Positions 35,136 to 47,800 of a stretch of DNA of 64,000 nt are shown here, piece after piece (within the stretch, counting starts at the first letter, position 1; each line of letters opens with the position of its first letter). This stretch comes from Azolla pinnata (lineage: Eukaryota > Streptophyta > Polypodiopsida > Salviniales > Salviniaceae), in NCBI GenBank assembly GCA_037176905.1, contig JBBBWG010009446.1, positions 26,403 to 90,402 on the forward strand, written 5' to 3'. Below the pieces are notes generated by a model. It worked only from the letters and a program-made list of their open reading frames with translations, was not told the origin of the DNA and did not search any database. The translations under genes were made by a program, and so were the position numbers.

Positions 35136-36050
35136 AAGCTTTGGTGGTATGGTTTTAGCTTGCTTTGCTCTTCTCTACTACACTACCTTTAACTACTACT
35201 ACGCATCGGAGGAGTAGGTTCTGTAGGATGATGATTCCTTCTCAGGATTCCTCTCCCTCGAGACGGATGGAATCTACGGAGAGCAAAACGGCGCAAGTAT
35301 AAAAGCTTGAGTTTGGCTGTGAATTTGGACCTTTTGTTGTTCCTTGTTTTCTCATCAAGCCAGCGGATTTTGTTGTTTTAGGGTTAGGTTTACGCACACA
35401 CTAGGGTGTGAAGAGGCTAGTAGGAGATAAAGAACAAAGGAGAGATAACAAACACCAACCATATTGTCTTATTTGTCTTCTTTCTTTCTGATGGCTTTGT
35501 ACAATTCTATTGTCTCGGGGCCCTCTGTCTTGAACGAGCTGGGGTTGTGGAGAGCGATATTTTTTTTTTTCTACTGTTGGCCGAATGATTTTGTTAAAAT
35601 CGCAATGATCATCTTGGTTTTGAAATATGAGTAATTTTGAAGTACCACATTACGAAATCTATGTTAGGAAGTTCGACATCATGGGTTTGAATCAGAATCA
35701 CATGCAAGGGTTTTTCAGATGAAACAATTGTTCCATGCCGCGAATGTGATTTCGTTCATAATGGTTTTTTGTTCATTTATCATGACCAAAGTAAGTGTAA
35801 TTGTTATGGAAAGTGTCCCTTACAGTTCAATACTCAGTTCCTGGTAATATGTTTTTTTCATCGTACTCATGATACTATCTCTCTCTGGCTTATATGTTTT
35901 AAGTGTTCCATATGATCAATGAGGACATTGGCTTATCATTATACCAACTGATGATGAAACATTTCTACGTATACAAGAGCATTGATGAAATTTTTTCATA
36001 GACTCCAAATTTTTATTTCCAAGTGCTGGATCAAGATGAGCAAAAACATC
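35136..36050. other. CPN60A 3' UTR and spacer
   Basis: The first few hundred bases after the stop are probably 3' UTR. Beyond about 35600 the sequence is AT-rich without recognised genes. Confidence 0.45.
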
Positions 36051-36059
36051 ATTGAGTTA

Positions 36060-36390
36060 CTGAGAAGTCACAAGTGGAACCAAGACAAATTGTGTCCTCT
36101 AATTCAGTGCAAGATCTAGAATTGACATCACATTGTGTAATAACCGCACACAATCCCCAACTCGGCGCTTGATAAAGCAATCTGTGGCTTTCTTGAATGA
36201 GTCTTAGCATGAAGCAAATGGTGAAAACATTTATCTTGAATATATCATTTAGTTGTAGTAGATGATCCTCAATGGTAGGCTTATTTGAGACTTTTAAATG
36301 TTTTAACCTCATCTTATTTTGGGTAATATCCTGGGTTTGCAAAGAATTTGGTGTGTCTAATAATTTTCCAAAGACAATACAGGAATGATA
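36060..36390 (-). mobile_element. Ty1/copia gag fragment, antisense
   Basis: The minus-strand frame of 36049-36396 reads F-G-K-L-L-D-T, N-K-M-R-L-K-H-L-K-V, T-I-E-D-H-L-L-Q-L-N-D-I-F, then Q-A-P-S-W-G and V-I-T-Q-C-D-V-N. This fits a copia Gag (L..LKM......EH...FN.i, then LP.SW...). It is short, with no intact neighbouring domains, so it is a relic. Confidence 0.5.
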
Positions 36391-37165
36391 GGACATTAGA
36401 AGAATATGACAATTTTATTATGCTTATAGTAGAGAACCATAGAAATGCATAGAGCCAGGAGCAGTTTAATGTCAAAGAAACTTAGCTATTTACATTATCG
36501 TAGTCCCCATGCATTACGTATTTCCTTTTTTTTTTGCAGAATCATTGCACCATTTTCTCAGGAGTAATAATCGCCAGATAGATACAGGGGATCAAACTAC
36601 CGGATAACTCGGGTGACATCCTTGATGTAGAGTCTGCTGATGACATGAGTTTGTTCTGTGGAAGGAACAATGAAAAACCCGACATTGGTGAACAAAACTC
36701 CTGTTGATTTTTGTCTGGGATCAGGCGCCCAGATAAATTGGCATAGATCAGTAGTTTTGTGGACGAGCAAACGAGATTATCCGAATCGATATCCGGTTAC
36801 AACCTTTTTATTTATGGAATTTCAGATATATTCAACTAACATTGTCCTACTATAGGGTTGCAAACTATTACAAAGTTTGTTGCTGGGATTCGGCATTTGC
36901 GTAACTAACGAAAGAATGTAGTCACAGTTAAAAGCTTATCAATCAAATTTGATCTTGCTGAGCATAATTGCCAACAGGTTGTAGTGACTACCGATCCATG
37001 ATCGCTGAAGGACATTCTTGCATTGCATGAATGCCAAGACAACTGGCAATCCACACACAAGTCAACAAGTTATCGGAACGATTCAGTTTCAGCATTGGTC
37101 GCTGTTGTTCTCGTATAAAGTTCCTTACTGCTCTGTAAGAACAAAAAACACTCAGTTTTCAAAGC
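36391..37165. other. Spacer, nothing recognised
   Basis: AT-rich sequence with short ORFs only, leading into the telomere-motif minisatellite. Confidence 0.4.
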
Positions 37166-38172
37166 GTGTCCTTTGTTCTAGCGGAGCTTCCGTGGGATGC
37201 AGGGAATATGGATAGAGTATTTGGTGATCAAAACCCTAAACCCCAAACCCCAAACCCCAAACCCTAAACCCTAAATTGGAAACTAGAAACTGGAAACTGG
37301 AAACTCGAAGTGTGTCCTTTTAGTTTGTTCTCGATCGACGTAGCGGAGCTTCCATGGAATGCAAGGAATATGGATAGAGTATTTGGTGATCAAAACCCTA
37401 AACCCCAAACCCTAAACCCTAAACTGGAAACTAGAAACTGGAAACTGGAAACTCGGAGTGTGTCCTTTTAGTTTGTTCTCGCGGTCACGATCGACGTAGC
37501 GGAGCTTCCACGAAATGCAAGGAATATGGATAGAGTATTTGGTGATCAAAACCCTAAACCCTAGACCCCAAATCCTAAACCCTAAACTGGAAATTGGAAA
37601 CTCGAAGTGTGTCCTTTCAGTTTGTTCTCGCGGTCACGATCGACGTGTCGGAGCTTCCACGGAATGCAAAGGAATATGGATAGACTATTTGGTGATCAAA
37701 ACCCTAAACCCTAAATCCTAAAACCCTAAACTGGAATATGTATTGCACGTATGCACTGACGTATGTATACATATCTAAGCAGAGATATGCATGCATGAAA
37801 CTGGAAACTCGGAGTGTGTCCTTTTAGTTTGTTCTCGCGGTCACGATCGACGTAGCGGAGCTTCCATGGACTAAAAGGAGTACGGAAAGAGTATTTGGTG
37901 ATCAAAACCCTAAACCCCCTAAACCCCAAATCCTAAACCCTAAACTGGAAACTCGAAACTGGAAACTGGAAACTCGATGTGTGTCCTTTCAGTTTGTTCT
38001 CGCGGTCACGATCGACATAGCGGAGCTTCCATGGAATGCAAAGGAATATGGATAGACTATTTGGTGATCAAAACCCTAAACCCTAAACCCTAAATCACAA
38101 ACCCTAAACCCTAAATCACAAACCCTAAACCCTAAATCCTAAACCCTAAACTGGAAACTGGAAACTGGAAAC
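37166..38172. repeat. Telomere-motif (telobox) minisatellite, six ~148-bp units
   Basis: Units start at GTGTCCTTT (37166, 37312, 37460, 37609, 37816, 37981). Each unit contains TTTGTTCTCG, a GCGGAGCTTCC block, GGAATATGGATAGA, TATTTGGTGATCAAAACCCT, then two to five AAACCCTAA/AAACCCCAA repeats and finally a run of GGAAACT motifs. Spacing is 146-149 bp, except for a ~58-bp insertion in unit 4 (around 37736-37797) and one of 165 bp. The last unit expands into about 80 bp of nearly pure AAACCCT repeats at 38072-38152. The array ends about 90 bp before the EFL1 start codon, so it forms the proximal promoter or leader of that gene. Confidence 0.95.
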
Positions 38173-38262
38173 CGGAGGAGAAGAGTGGCCCAGATCTGTA
38201 TGACAGTCAAAGGCATCCGACATGCGATTGGCACCTCTGAACTCTGAGTGCGCAGACAGGCT

Positions 38263-38328
38263 ATGGCGACGTCGAGCTCCGAAGGTAATCCCCTCACTTC
38301 TTCGCGACGACCACAGGAAAAGAAAGAA

Positions 38329-38359
<31 letters not shown>

Positions 38360-41300
38360 CAGTGGAAGCGGGAGCAAGGCTTCTCATCCGCAACATCTGC
38401 ATTCTGGCCCATGTGGACCATGGCAAAACGACCCTCTCTGATCACTTGATCGCATCCGGAGGTGGAGGCGTCCTCCATCCTAAGCAAGCTGGTCGACTAA
38501 GGTACCTCGATTATCGAGACGATGAGCAGCTGCGCGCCATCACCATGAAGAGCTCCTCCATAGCGCTGTCATTCCAAGGCCGATACACCATCAACCTGAT
38601 AGATTCTCCAGGCCATGTCGATTTCTGCAGCGAAGTGTCGACCGCGGCGAGATTGAGCGATGGCGCCCTTGTGCTTGTGGATGCGTGCGAAGGCGTACAC
38701 ATCCAGACCCACGCGGTGCTAAGGCAGGCATGGATTGAGAAAGTCGTGCCTTGCCTCATCTTGAACAAACTCGACCGCCTCATCGTCGAGCTCAAGATGA
38801 GCCCCTCTGAAGCATATGTGCGCATTCAGGTTACATCTAAAACCTAATACCATCTACCTCTGGTTTGCATAGAACATTAGCTTTAGTGTTTTTTTTATGG
38901 CACTTGTGCACATATGCGCACAATATGTTTGGCTCGAACCAGCACTTGCGAGGCATATGTGCAGACTGCAGGTTAAATTCATCTGTATTATCTTTTTCTA
39001 ACATTATGTTATGATTTAAGTCATTTCATATTCTGATTGTACAAATAAGGGCCCATTTTAGCCCATAGAAAAGCGATAGGCCAATTGGGGTCGGTCATGT
39101 TATTCTCTAGAAACTATGCTATGGGCATTCCACTGGGAATTAAAATGGTATAAATAGGGCTAGCAAAATCATGTCTTCCGTCGTTACTGACATCACCTTT
39201 CAAGTTTAAATGCTATTATTTTCAGTCTCTGGTCATTTAAAAAACTTTCTTAGGGGCATTTCAAATGGACATGCTATCGTTTTCTATCTTTTTTCGGTTA
39301 AATGAATTGTTAATATCGCTCTTCGTTGAACAACCTCTTAGGATCACCTAGATTATATGAGTAATCTGAAAAAAATATCATTTTACGGGAACAGCATCAA
39401 CTCTATTGCATAATTCTTCAATATAAGACTTTTTGCCTGCTAACTGGCACGTTGGAAATATCATTCCATGGAAAAATAAATCAACTAGTGTAGTTACCAG
39501 TGATAAGATTTACTATCTCAAAATCATGCATAAATTACAGATTTGTATCAGGTAAATCCACAAGGTTAAAATGGTTGGGGATATGTAAACCATATCATCT
39601 GACATAGTAAGCCAATTCTTAGAAGTTTAAGGTTTATGCGGTATACATTTCTACTATCCCCTCTTCGCATTTGTTAGAAGTAGTGAAACTTTCTTATACG
39701 GTTCCCCTACCACTTCCTATTGTATTTGTATGTTGATGTTATTCTCCATATTATGTTATGTGATGACTTCATACTGCTCATTGAGCTGCGTATCAATGAT
39801 TTCAATTGTGGGAATTATTTGTATAATATTATTTTGATTACTTCAGGCTGCATAATTATGTGATTGATGGAATCACCTCATTATACTTCTGATAATCATA
39901 TTTAAAAGTGATGCAAGATCTCTTAATGAAGCTTGTCTGTGGTGGTATTCTGTGTAACAGAATATCATAATGGAGGTAAATAATATCATCAGTACATTCC
40001 GGTCGGAAAAGTATTTGTCAGATGTGGATTCGGTTCTTGCATCTGCAAATCCCAGTGAAAATCTAGATGGTTCAGCCAATCAGAGAGAAGAGGAGACATT
40101 GGCCAATTTCGATGATGAGGATGAGGATGCTTTCTCACCACAACGTGGAAATGTTGTATTTGCTTGTGCATTGGATGGATGGGGATTTCGTGTGAACCAG
40201 TTTGCCTCACTATATGCTACAAAGCTGGGTGCAAGCCAAAAGATATTGCAAAAGGCACTATGGGGAGATTTCTATTATATGCCAAAAACAAAGAAGATTG
40301 TGGGTAAGAAGGCATCAGGCGGTAAAGTGAAGCCTATGTTTGTGCAATTCATTTTGGAGCCTTTATGGCAGGTGTATGAAGCAGGTTTACAAGGAATTGA
40401 TGGAAGAGATACTCTGAATAAGATAATTAAGGCTATGAACTTAAGTATTCCGACTCGTGATCTTCAGAATAAAGATGCTAAGGTAGTCCTACAAGCAGTT
40501 ATGAGCAGATGGCTACCTCTTGCAGATACTGTATTCTCCATGGTTGTTGAGTTGTTACCTCATCCTATCTCGGCACAATCTGAGCGAATTGTTCGTCTTT
40601 TTCCCGATAATAATAGCCTTTTATGTAAAGATGAGGTGAAGAAAGGCCTTGAAAAGGCCAGAAAAGCTGTGCAAACTTGTGATGATAGTGCAGAATCTCC
40701 ATGCATAGTGTTTGTGTCAAAAATGTTTGCAGTTCCTATTGATTTGCTACCTAGGCAAGGGCCGAATGGTGAAACTCTCCCCGACTTAAGGGAGGAGCTA
40801 AACAACTTGGGAGATGTGGGCCATGAAGAATGCTTTCTTGCATTTGCAAGAGTTTTCAGCGGTGTATTGTATGCAGGACAAAAGATTCTGGTGTTATATC
40901 CTTTCCATGATCCAACTAAGGAAGAATTAGACAGAAAGCAGATGCAAGAAGCAGTTGTCCAAGGGCTTTACGTGATGATGGGAAGAGGTTTAGAACCCAG
41001 GGCTTCTGCGTCAGCTGGAAACCTCGTCGCAATAAGGGGCTTGGGTCAGTTTATATTAAAGACGGCTACTCTTTCCACAACGCCTCTTTGTTGGCCATTC
41101 AGAAGCATGACGTTTCAAGCTGCCCCCATCATGCGGGTAGCGGTTGAGCCTTCTGTTCCTGCAGATTTAGGGGCATTAACCCATGGTTTACGCCTACTGA
41201 ATCGTGCTGATCCATTTGTTGAAGTTAGTCTGTCTACCACTGGAGAGCATGTACTTGCTGCTGCTGGAGAAGTTCATCTGGAGAGATGCATCAAAGATCT

Positions 41301-42621
41301 GAGAGAACGTTTTGCAAAAGTAGAACTTGTAGTATCTCCACCACTTGTTGCATTTAAGGAAACCATCGAGATTGAAAAGACATCTTCCATGGAACCATCC
41401 AAGAATGTACCACCTGATATTGTGGAACGAACTACTGCGAATGGTAGGTGCACAGTTCGTGTACATGTTAGCAAGCTACCATTGGCCTTGACAAAAACCC
41501 TCGAGCAAAATGAAGAGATTCTGCGGAAGCTTATGCAAGATTCAAATGTGAAGGAGATGGTCCATAGCGAGCAAGAACAAGTTGATGTGCAAGATCCTGT
41601 GACAGTGTTGAGGAATAGTCTGATTGCCGCTGTACAAGTCGATGATGATAATTCGAGCCATGAGAAACGAAGGACCGACACTGATGCAAACACATGGTTG
41701 ATGAAATTGAAGAGGATATGGTCATTGGGCCCTAGACATGTGGGTCCCAATTTACTTCTTGCACCACTTGCAGAGAATGCCAAACGACTATACGAGTTAC
41801 CTGATCGTTCAGAAGGGTCAAGTACGAATACTGAGAGTGCTCTTATTAGTGGTGTCTCATATGTGTCTGAACTGCTTGGAATGATTGAGCACAGCAACAA
41901 ACCAGCTGACCTGTCAGTCGATGATACTCGTTCTCCTATGATGGTAGAGGCACAAGCTCTCGAAAGCAGTGTAGTATCAGGGTTTCAGTTAGCAACAGCC
42001 TCGGGTCCTCTTTGTGAGGAACCTACTTGGGGTTTAGCATTTACTGTGGAAGCAATAGTCTCAAGAGAGAAAGTAGAGGTCAATGATACGACCGAGAATG
42101 CTGTGATTGATCAGTATGGTCCCTTTTCTGGTCAAGTGATGAGGGCTGTTAAGGAGGCTTGCCGTGCTGCAATGCTGGCCAAAAAACCGAGGCTGGTTGA
42201 GGCGATGTACTTTTGTGAAATTAGTACACCGACCGAGTTTCTTGGGCAAATGTATGCGGTGTTGGGCAAGCGGCGAGCGAGGGTGCTGAAAGAAGAAATG
42301 AGGGAAGGAACTGATATGTTTACTGTGCATGCCTACATGCCTGTAGCCGAGAGCTTTGGTTTCACGGATGAGCTGAGAAGAAAAACCTCTGGTGCAGCAA
42401 GCCCACAATTAGTTCTCAGCCATTGGGAAGAACTTCCTCAGGATCCTTTCTTTGTTCCTCGCACCGACGAAGAGCGTGAAGAGTTTGGGGATGGCTCCAG
42501 CGTTCCTCCTAACACCGCCCGGAAACTGATTGATTCTGTGCGGCGGAGAAAGGGTTTACCGGTAGAAGATAAGGTGGTGCAGCATGCAACAAAACAAAGG
42601 ACACTAGCCAGGAAAGTCTAA
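38263..42621 (+). CDS. EFL1: Elongation factor-like GTPase 1 (EFL1/Ria1), 60S ribosome maturation
   Basis: Cytoplasmic EF-2-like GTPase that, with SBDS, releases eIF6/Tif6 from nascent 60S subunits. Exons 38263-38829 and 39961-42621 keep frame and give 1075 residues. Residues 22-32 are an 11-Glu run encoded by a (GAA)n microsatellite. G1 is [10 protein letters not shown] (49-58), G3 DSPGHVDF and G4 NKLD; the switch region has R-A-I-T-M-K-S-S. Exon 2 starts with the family motif [22 protein letters not shown] and continues through the EFL1-type insertion and EF-2-like domains II-V ([31 protein letters not shown]). The C-terminus [21 protein letters not shown] ... [16 protein letters not shown] is typical; it lacks the diphthamide histidine loop of true EF-2. 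Length exceeds the ~1015 residues known for the Arabidopsis homologue. The start ATG fits the family N-terminus. Confidence 0.95.
39616..39674 (+). repeat. Dispersed 59-bp repeat, copy 1 (inverted partner at 44643)
   Basis: This segment in the EFL1 intron (TTCTTAGAAGTTTAAGGTTT ... CTCTTCGCATTTGT) matches the reverse complement of 44643-44701 with about two mismatches. Weaker similarity extends on the left side. No terminal inverted repeats were identified. Confidence 0.85.
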
Positions 42622-44642
42622 AAAGCAGCAAAAAGATTCTTGATTTTTCCGAAAGAGTCAAGGGGTTGGAATCTGCTCGATTTCTCTGATGTCGCATTCC
42701 GACGATGGAGATTGGGATTGTTTTTTATGCTGATTTTGTTGAGTATGTGTTGGAGCATTGTTCCATTTGAGAGAACAACATAGAATGCCAACACCATCTG
42801 TGTGTATCAGAAAAGACTGCTTCTAACACAGTTGTAATTTGTATGTGCTTTGTGGCAGGGAGCATACAATGGAAAGATTTTCTGCTTGTGTTGCTGTTGC
42901 AATAATGAAAGGATTTTTTTGTGTTGGATCTTGTCTCTTCATGATTGTATTCTTTCTTGGGACCAAAAGTATAAACTACAAGTTTTTTTAACGCCGATTA
43001 AAAATAAAAAAATACGAATTAACGCCTACTCTTGTGTTTAACTGAAAACCAGCACCCAATTAATTCTATTTGTAACGCTAATTGATTTTCGTTCCGACTG
43101 TTGCTCACTAATTGATCCTAATCGATTCCCTTACTATATTCGATTAATAAAAGTTGGTAATTTTCAAATCTAATTGGTTAGAGTGTTAATTTGGTATTAG
43201 TCAGTTAATTGAATGTTGATCAATTAATTTATTCGATGTTAATCAAGTTCACAAGTAACTGATTTAGTGCTAATCAATTAATTGGGTGCTAATTTTTAAA
43301 ACCAGATGGTTTAATTCAAACATGTTAGCTTTAGTGGGCGTTAAAATGTAATTTATAATTTTGTTGGGCATTTTTCGGTAATTTTCTTTGCTTTCTTATG
43401 TAAGTATAGGACCTTATCTCTTTTATCATTGTAATCTTGGGAGCTCATCATTCACAAGAAACTCCAATCCAAAAAATCTAGACCGAAGTGTGTCTGGTGG
43501 CCAAACAAGTGTACATATCTCGAGGTATTACGAACGCCAACTGTATTGTGTCCATGGTGTTATAGATTTAGCGTACATAGCTGCACTAATGCAGATTTTG
43601 GGTCCAAAGTCGGAGAGTAAAGGTCAGAGGATCCGTAACAGGTACAGATATCAGAACCTAACCGTCTTTCCCGTAACAGGATCCCTTGATGCTACCTTAT
43701 CTTTTCTAAGTGAGAATACGAGTGGTGTGTGATAAGTAATTTCTGTCGTATGAAGTTGGCTAGTGTGATGACGCTCTCTATGTGACTTTGGTTTGTGTTG
43801 CCTTCACACGCTCGTGGCAACAACTGTCAATTGGTTTTCAGGGGTATCATGATGAGAAAGAACAATAGAAAAGATATATTAACATCTTCTTAGGCCGATA
43901 TTGGCCTATGAGACAAAACGTATAATAATGTTAGTATATCCACTCATCTATGAGAGTACGATGATAATTACAAATACAATCCTCTAATGTTCATACAGGG
44001 AAAATATTTCGTTGATTGATGTGTCGAAAGAAAAGATAAAGCATATGATAAGTAAACACAATATATAACGGAACAATTTAAAAGAAGTGGGAGAACGAGT
44101 GGGGTGAACAGCGATGTGATCATATTTGTTTCATCGTAGTCCAAGCATAGCTCTTAAGCGCGACAATGTTGCCTAATTTTTTGAATATCCGTTTCATGAA
44201 ATCAAATAGTTTTAAACTCCGAGTTGGTCTTTTAGCTCTTGAATTCTTTGCTCCCACATTTGACAAGCAAAATGCAACATTTGTCGAGCAAGAGAGATCG
44301 AGAGTTGCAAGCAAGAGAGACTCGAGTATGTTCAAGGTGTTACAGGTGTACACATGAAGGGCAGTTAAGAGTAGAGAAAAAAGAATGAAAGATATATTAA
44401 CATCTTCTTAAGGTAAAATGTTTTGCAAAAAACTTATATACACATTGATTGGATAATCATCTCAAAATCTTCATTGGATCAAGGTTTTAAGTACTCATTC
44501 GTTGTTCCTACCACCACAGGCAGCTATGAAACTGAACTAATGATCTCTACAGTAGATAAAACACATTCATGATGATGGTCATTGTGAAGACATCAAAACT
44601 ATATAAGACACCATGGAAGCTTGAATGAGAAACAAAGTAAGC
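42622..44642. other. EFL1 / ABC1K convergent intergenic region
   Basis: After probable EFL1 3' UTR (to about 42950), the sequence at 43030-43300 repeats AT-rich phrases such as GATCAATTAATT and GTGCTAAT. A 25-bp direct repeat (AAAGATATATTAACATCTTC plus TTA) occurs at about 43870 and 44388. No gene was recognised; an ORF of 114 codons at 43388-43732 shows no motif. Confidence 0.5.
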
Positions 44643-44701
44643 ACAAATGCGAAGAGGGGATAGTACAAATGTATACCGCATAAACCTTGAACTTCTAAGA
44701 A
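44643..44701 (-). repeat. Dispersed 59-bp repeat, copy 2 (inverted)
   Basis: Reverse complement of the EFL1-intron copy at 39616-39674. The two copies form an inverted pair 5 kb apart that brackets EFL1 exon 2. This copy lies just beyond the ABC1K stop codon, probably in its 3' UTR. Confidence 0.85.
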
Positions 44702-44832
44702 GATGCGGGTATCACTTCCATGTTTTTAACCTCAAAATTTGTATTTATTTCCTGGTCAGGAGTCAAATATTTACAGAAAAAAAAGCACCTGTTTTCTGAC
44801 TCTGCAGCATGCCGTATACCTTCCCCTGAATT

Positions 44833-47800
44833 TCAGGATGAATCAGCATTTTTATCGTAGCATTCGTGGAGTTCTTTAGACAAAACCAGCCAGAAAGAGT
44901 TCAAAGTTTTATTGTAACCAGCACGAGCAAGCAAACTAAGAATCTCCCAAGAAAGAATCTGTGCCTCTGGTCTGGTGGCAAACTTGATGATGATGGACAT
45001 CCATATTTCTGGGGCTGATTCCACTGCCCTGACAAATGCACCAAGCCCGGTAGACACTCTTGATCTAAAATCCTGGTTCTGCATACACAGCAGTTTCAAT
45101 CATTTGAGAGAGAATACTTTGGTGTTCGATAAATTATGATTGAAAAATAAGGATAAATCCATTCAAGCTCCAAGGTTTTGTTTACATGGATAAGTTGGAT
45201 CTGCTAATACAAAGTTACAAATTTTGGACCAGATACCCATGCAATTATTTATAGGGTCATGGATGCATGTGACGAGGGATTACTTAAATCACAAACATGT
45301 ATTTAGAGGGTATTGACAATCAAAGTGGACTTGAATAACACCTTAATCAAAAGGCATTAAGCTCATTCTCAACAAGTTATTTGCTGTGAATGGGCTTTAG
45401 TGCCTTTAGCTCAACACAGATGTAAAGAAAGTCACAGTACTGTATATATAATCAGCCCCCACTGCTATATAGGAGAATTTTGATACTCTGATCTGCACCA
45501 ATACCTACAGTATGTATGCCTCAGGAATACATGAAGAAGAATTCGCCAGTTTTGTATCTGTATGTCATATGTACAGTGGTCGTGCAGTCACATAGGCTTC
45601 AAGAGAAAAAGCAAGAATGGTGGTGGGGTTTTCCCAACGACCTACAGTAATTCTATAGTAATTCTTCCATTTGTTTATATTAACATAGTAGTTGAAATCA
45701 CTACACATATCACTGCTTAAGACCCCAACAAGAGTAGCTATTTGTAACTTCTTTTTACATTGATTAAATGCAAGCACACAGACAATCCCACAACAAACTT
45801 GTGCATCTGAGCTCTCATATCACTTAGCAGCGCAAGGAACCCTAAGAGTTATATGTAGTTGTGGTGACTACAAGGGAAATCCACATAGACCCTGCAAAAC
45901 CTTGCAGTACAAGGCTCCATGAAGCACAATTTCAGTATGTTGGCCCTCTGAAGAGCTGTGCCTATGTTACTTCTACACTGTAACTATCAAATAACAAAAA
46001 TGATCTTGGCAGGTAATGCATGACTAACTAAAAGAAGCCATCACTATTCTTCTATGAAAGAACGCATTGCCCAGTACAAAATATATAAATATGTCCAAAA
46101 GATCATCTAATAAGGCTAGATTTTATCAATATGTGACCTCACCTTTTGTGAGCCAATATTTTCGCTTCTTTCACTGCCCATACTTGAATTATGATCTCCA
46201 TTACTTCCTTGAGCAGCTTGATCCAAAAATATGTAGAATGCCTCCACTATGTCCTTAACGAGCCACACCCTTACTCTGTATCCCTCCTCTGATAGAATGA
46301 ATTCAAAAAGATCTGAAGTGGCTGAGATAACAGTACGTATATCAAAAAAACCCCAAGAGCGTGTTGGGCCTCTTTCTAGCCCGTCCTGCCCACCCCATCT
46401 ATCTTCATTTGCAGACCCTGGAGATGACTTTATGTTCTCCTGAGAAATAGCAATCACCTGCCAAAAGCTAAACACATTCAAAAGCAATCACCTGCCAAAA
46501 GCTAAACTTTCACCATTCATGTTTAAGCCATCAATACAATTTCCAGGTACATACACACAACGATAGGATACATCTACTCTTTCTAAATGGCATTTATCGA
46601 ATGTTCAGCTGAACCTTTCATGTAGTTTAGTATAAAGGTCTACTAGAATTATCAGGTGTAGTCTTTAGATGAGATATTTTTATCCATGTTTTGGGAACTG
46701 AATGTTAAGTGATCTTTGGTGATGCTTTAGGTTCACATGTGATGTATGAATAACCATCTTTTGAGGGTGAAATTGTCATGCATAAGAGCGTCTCTAGTTA
46801 GATACTGATTAAGGACTGCACAAAAATAAAATCCCCAACATCAAAAGATAAATCTTTACAAGTGGCAGGTACATAAAAATTGTTCCTACCAAACGTTCAA
46901 GTCGATTCCATCGAATAGATCCATTATTGCGGATGAGTAATTCTCGCAATATTTTTCTCATTTGAGGATCTGGATCAGCAAGGAGCCTGCCAATGATGAA
47001 TGGATATGCACTAGCAACCACTTTGAACTGTGGATCTAGCACCGTTGCTGTTCCTTCTAGTGATCCGAGAGCTCTGATGACAAGTGCATATTGAGGGGGA
47101 AGACTAAAGTTAAACCGATACATTACATCTGACAGTTGATTCATGATTCCCTGTATAAAAGACAAACACAAAATTGTCATGACAATTCAAGTAGCCAGAA
47201 AAACTAAAATATCATGCTCCAATGATTAAAAGGCATGTACTTGGGACCTTACTTTTTTTATGCTTGTATGCACATAAAGCAAACTATAACTCAGAACAGA
47301 ATTTTGTAATGAAACATAATGTGTAACAAAATAAGCCTTTTACTACCTCGGATTCATTTACACCTTTGAGAAATCATCTTAATACAATGGAACAGAAGAT
47401 TTATCTAGCTATAACACACCTTTAATGCATGAGAAAGAACTATGCACGACATGAACAATTAATGAAATGTCCATATTAGTAGTTCCTGCTATACCTATAA
47501 GATATGATAATGGAATTAATATAGAATTGCCTTGCAGTTACACAATATTTGACAAGATCATAGTTTGGATAATGTCATGTACTTCATTGCTGATTATATA
47601 TTAAGCATGGTACATTACTAGCTATGCATAAATGGTTACATTGAAAATGATGAAATTTTAAGGCGTATTTTCACTATGGTGACAGAAATAAAGAAGCTGG
47701 TTAACCTGAAAATCTAGTTGTGTCCTGGAGGACTCATCACCAAATGACGCACGCAATGCACCAGCAATTTCCTTTAAATTTGCACCCTCTGGGACAAAAC

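Noticed and set aside
41274-41900. 208-codon antisense ORF in EFL1
   Set aside because: Shadow of the well-supported EFL1 coding exon.
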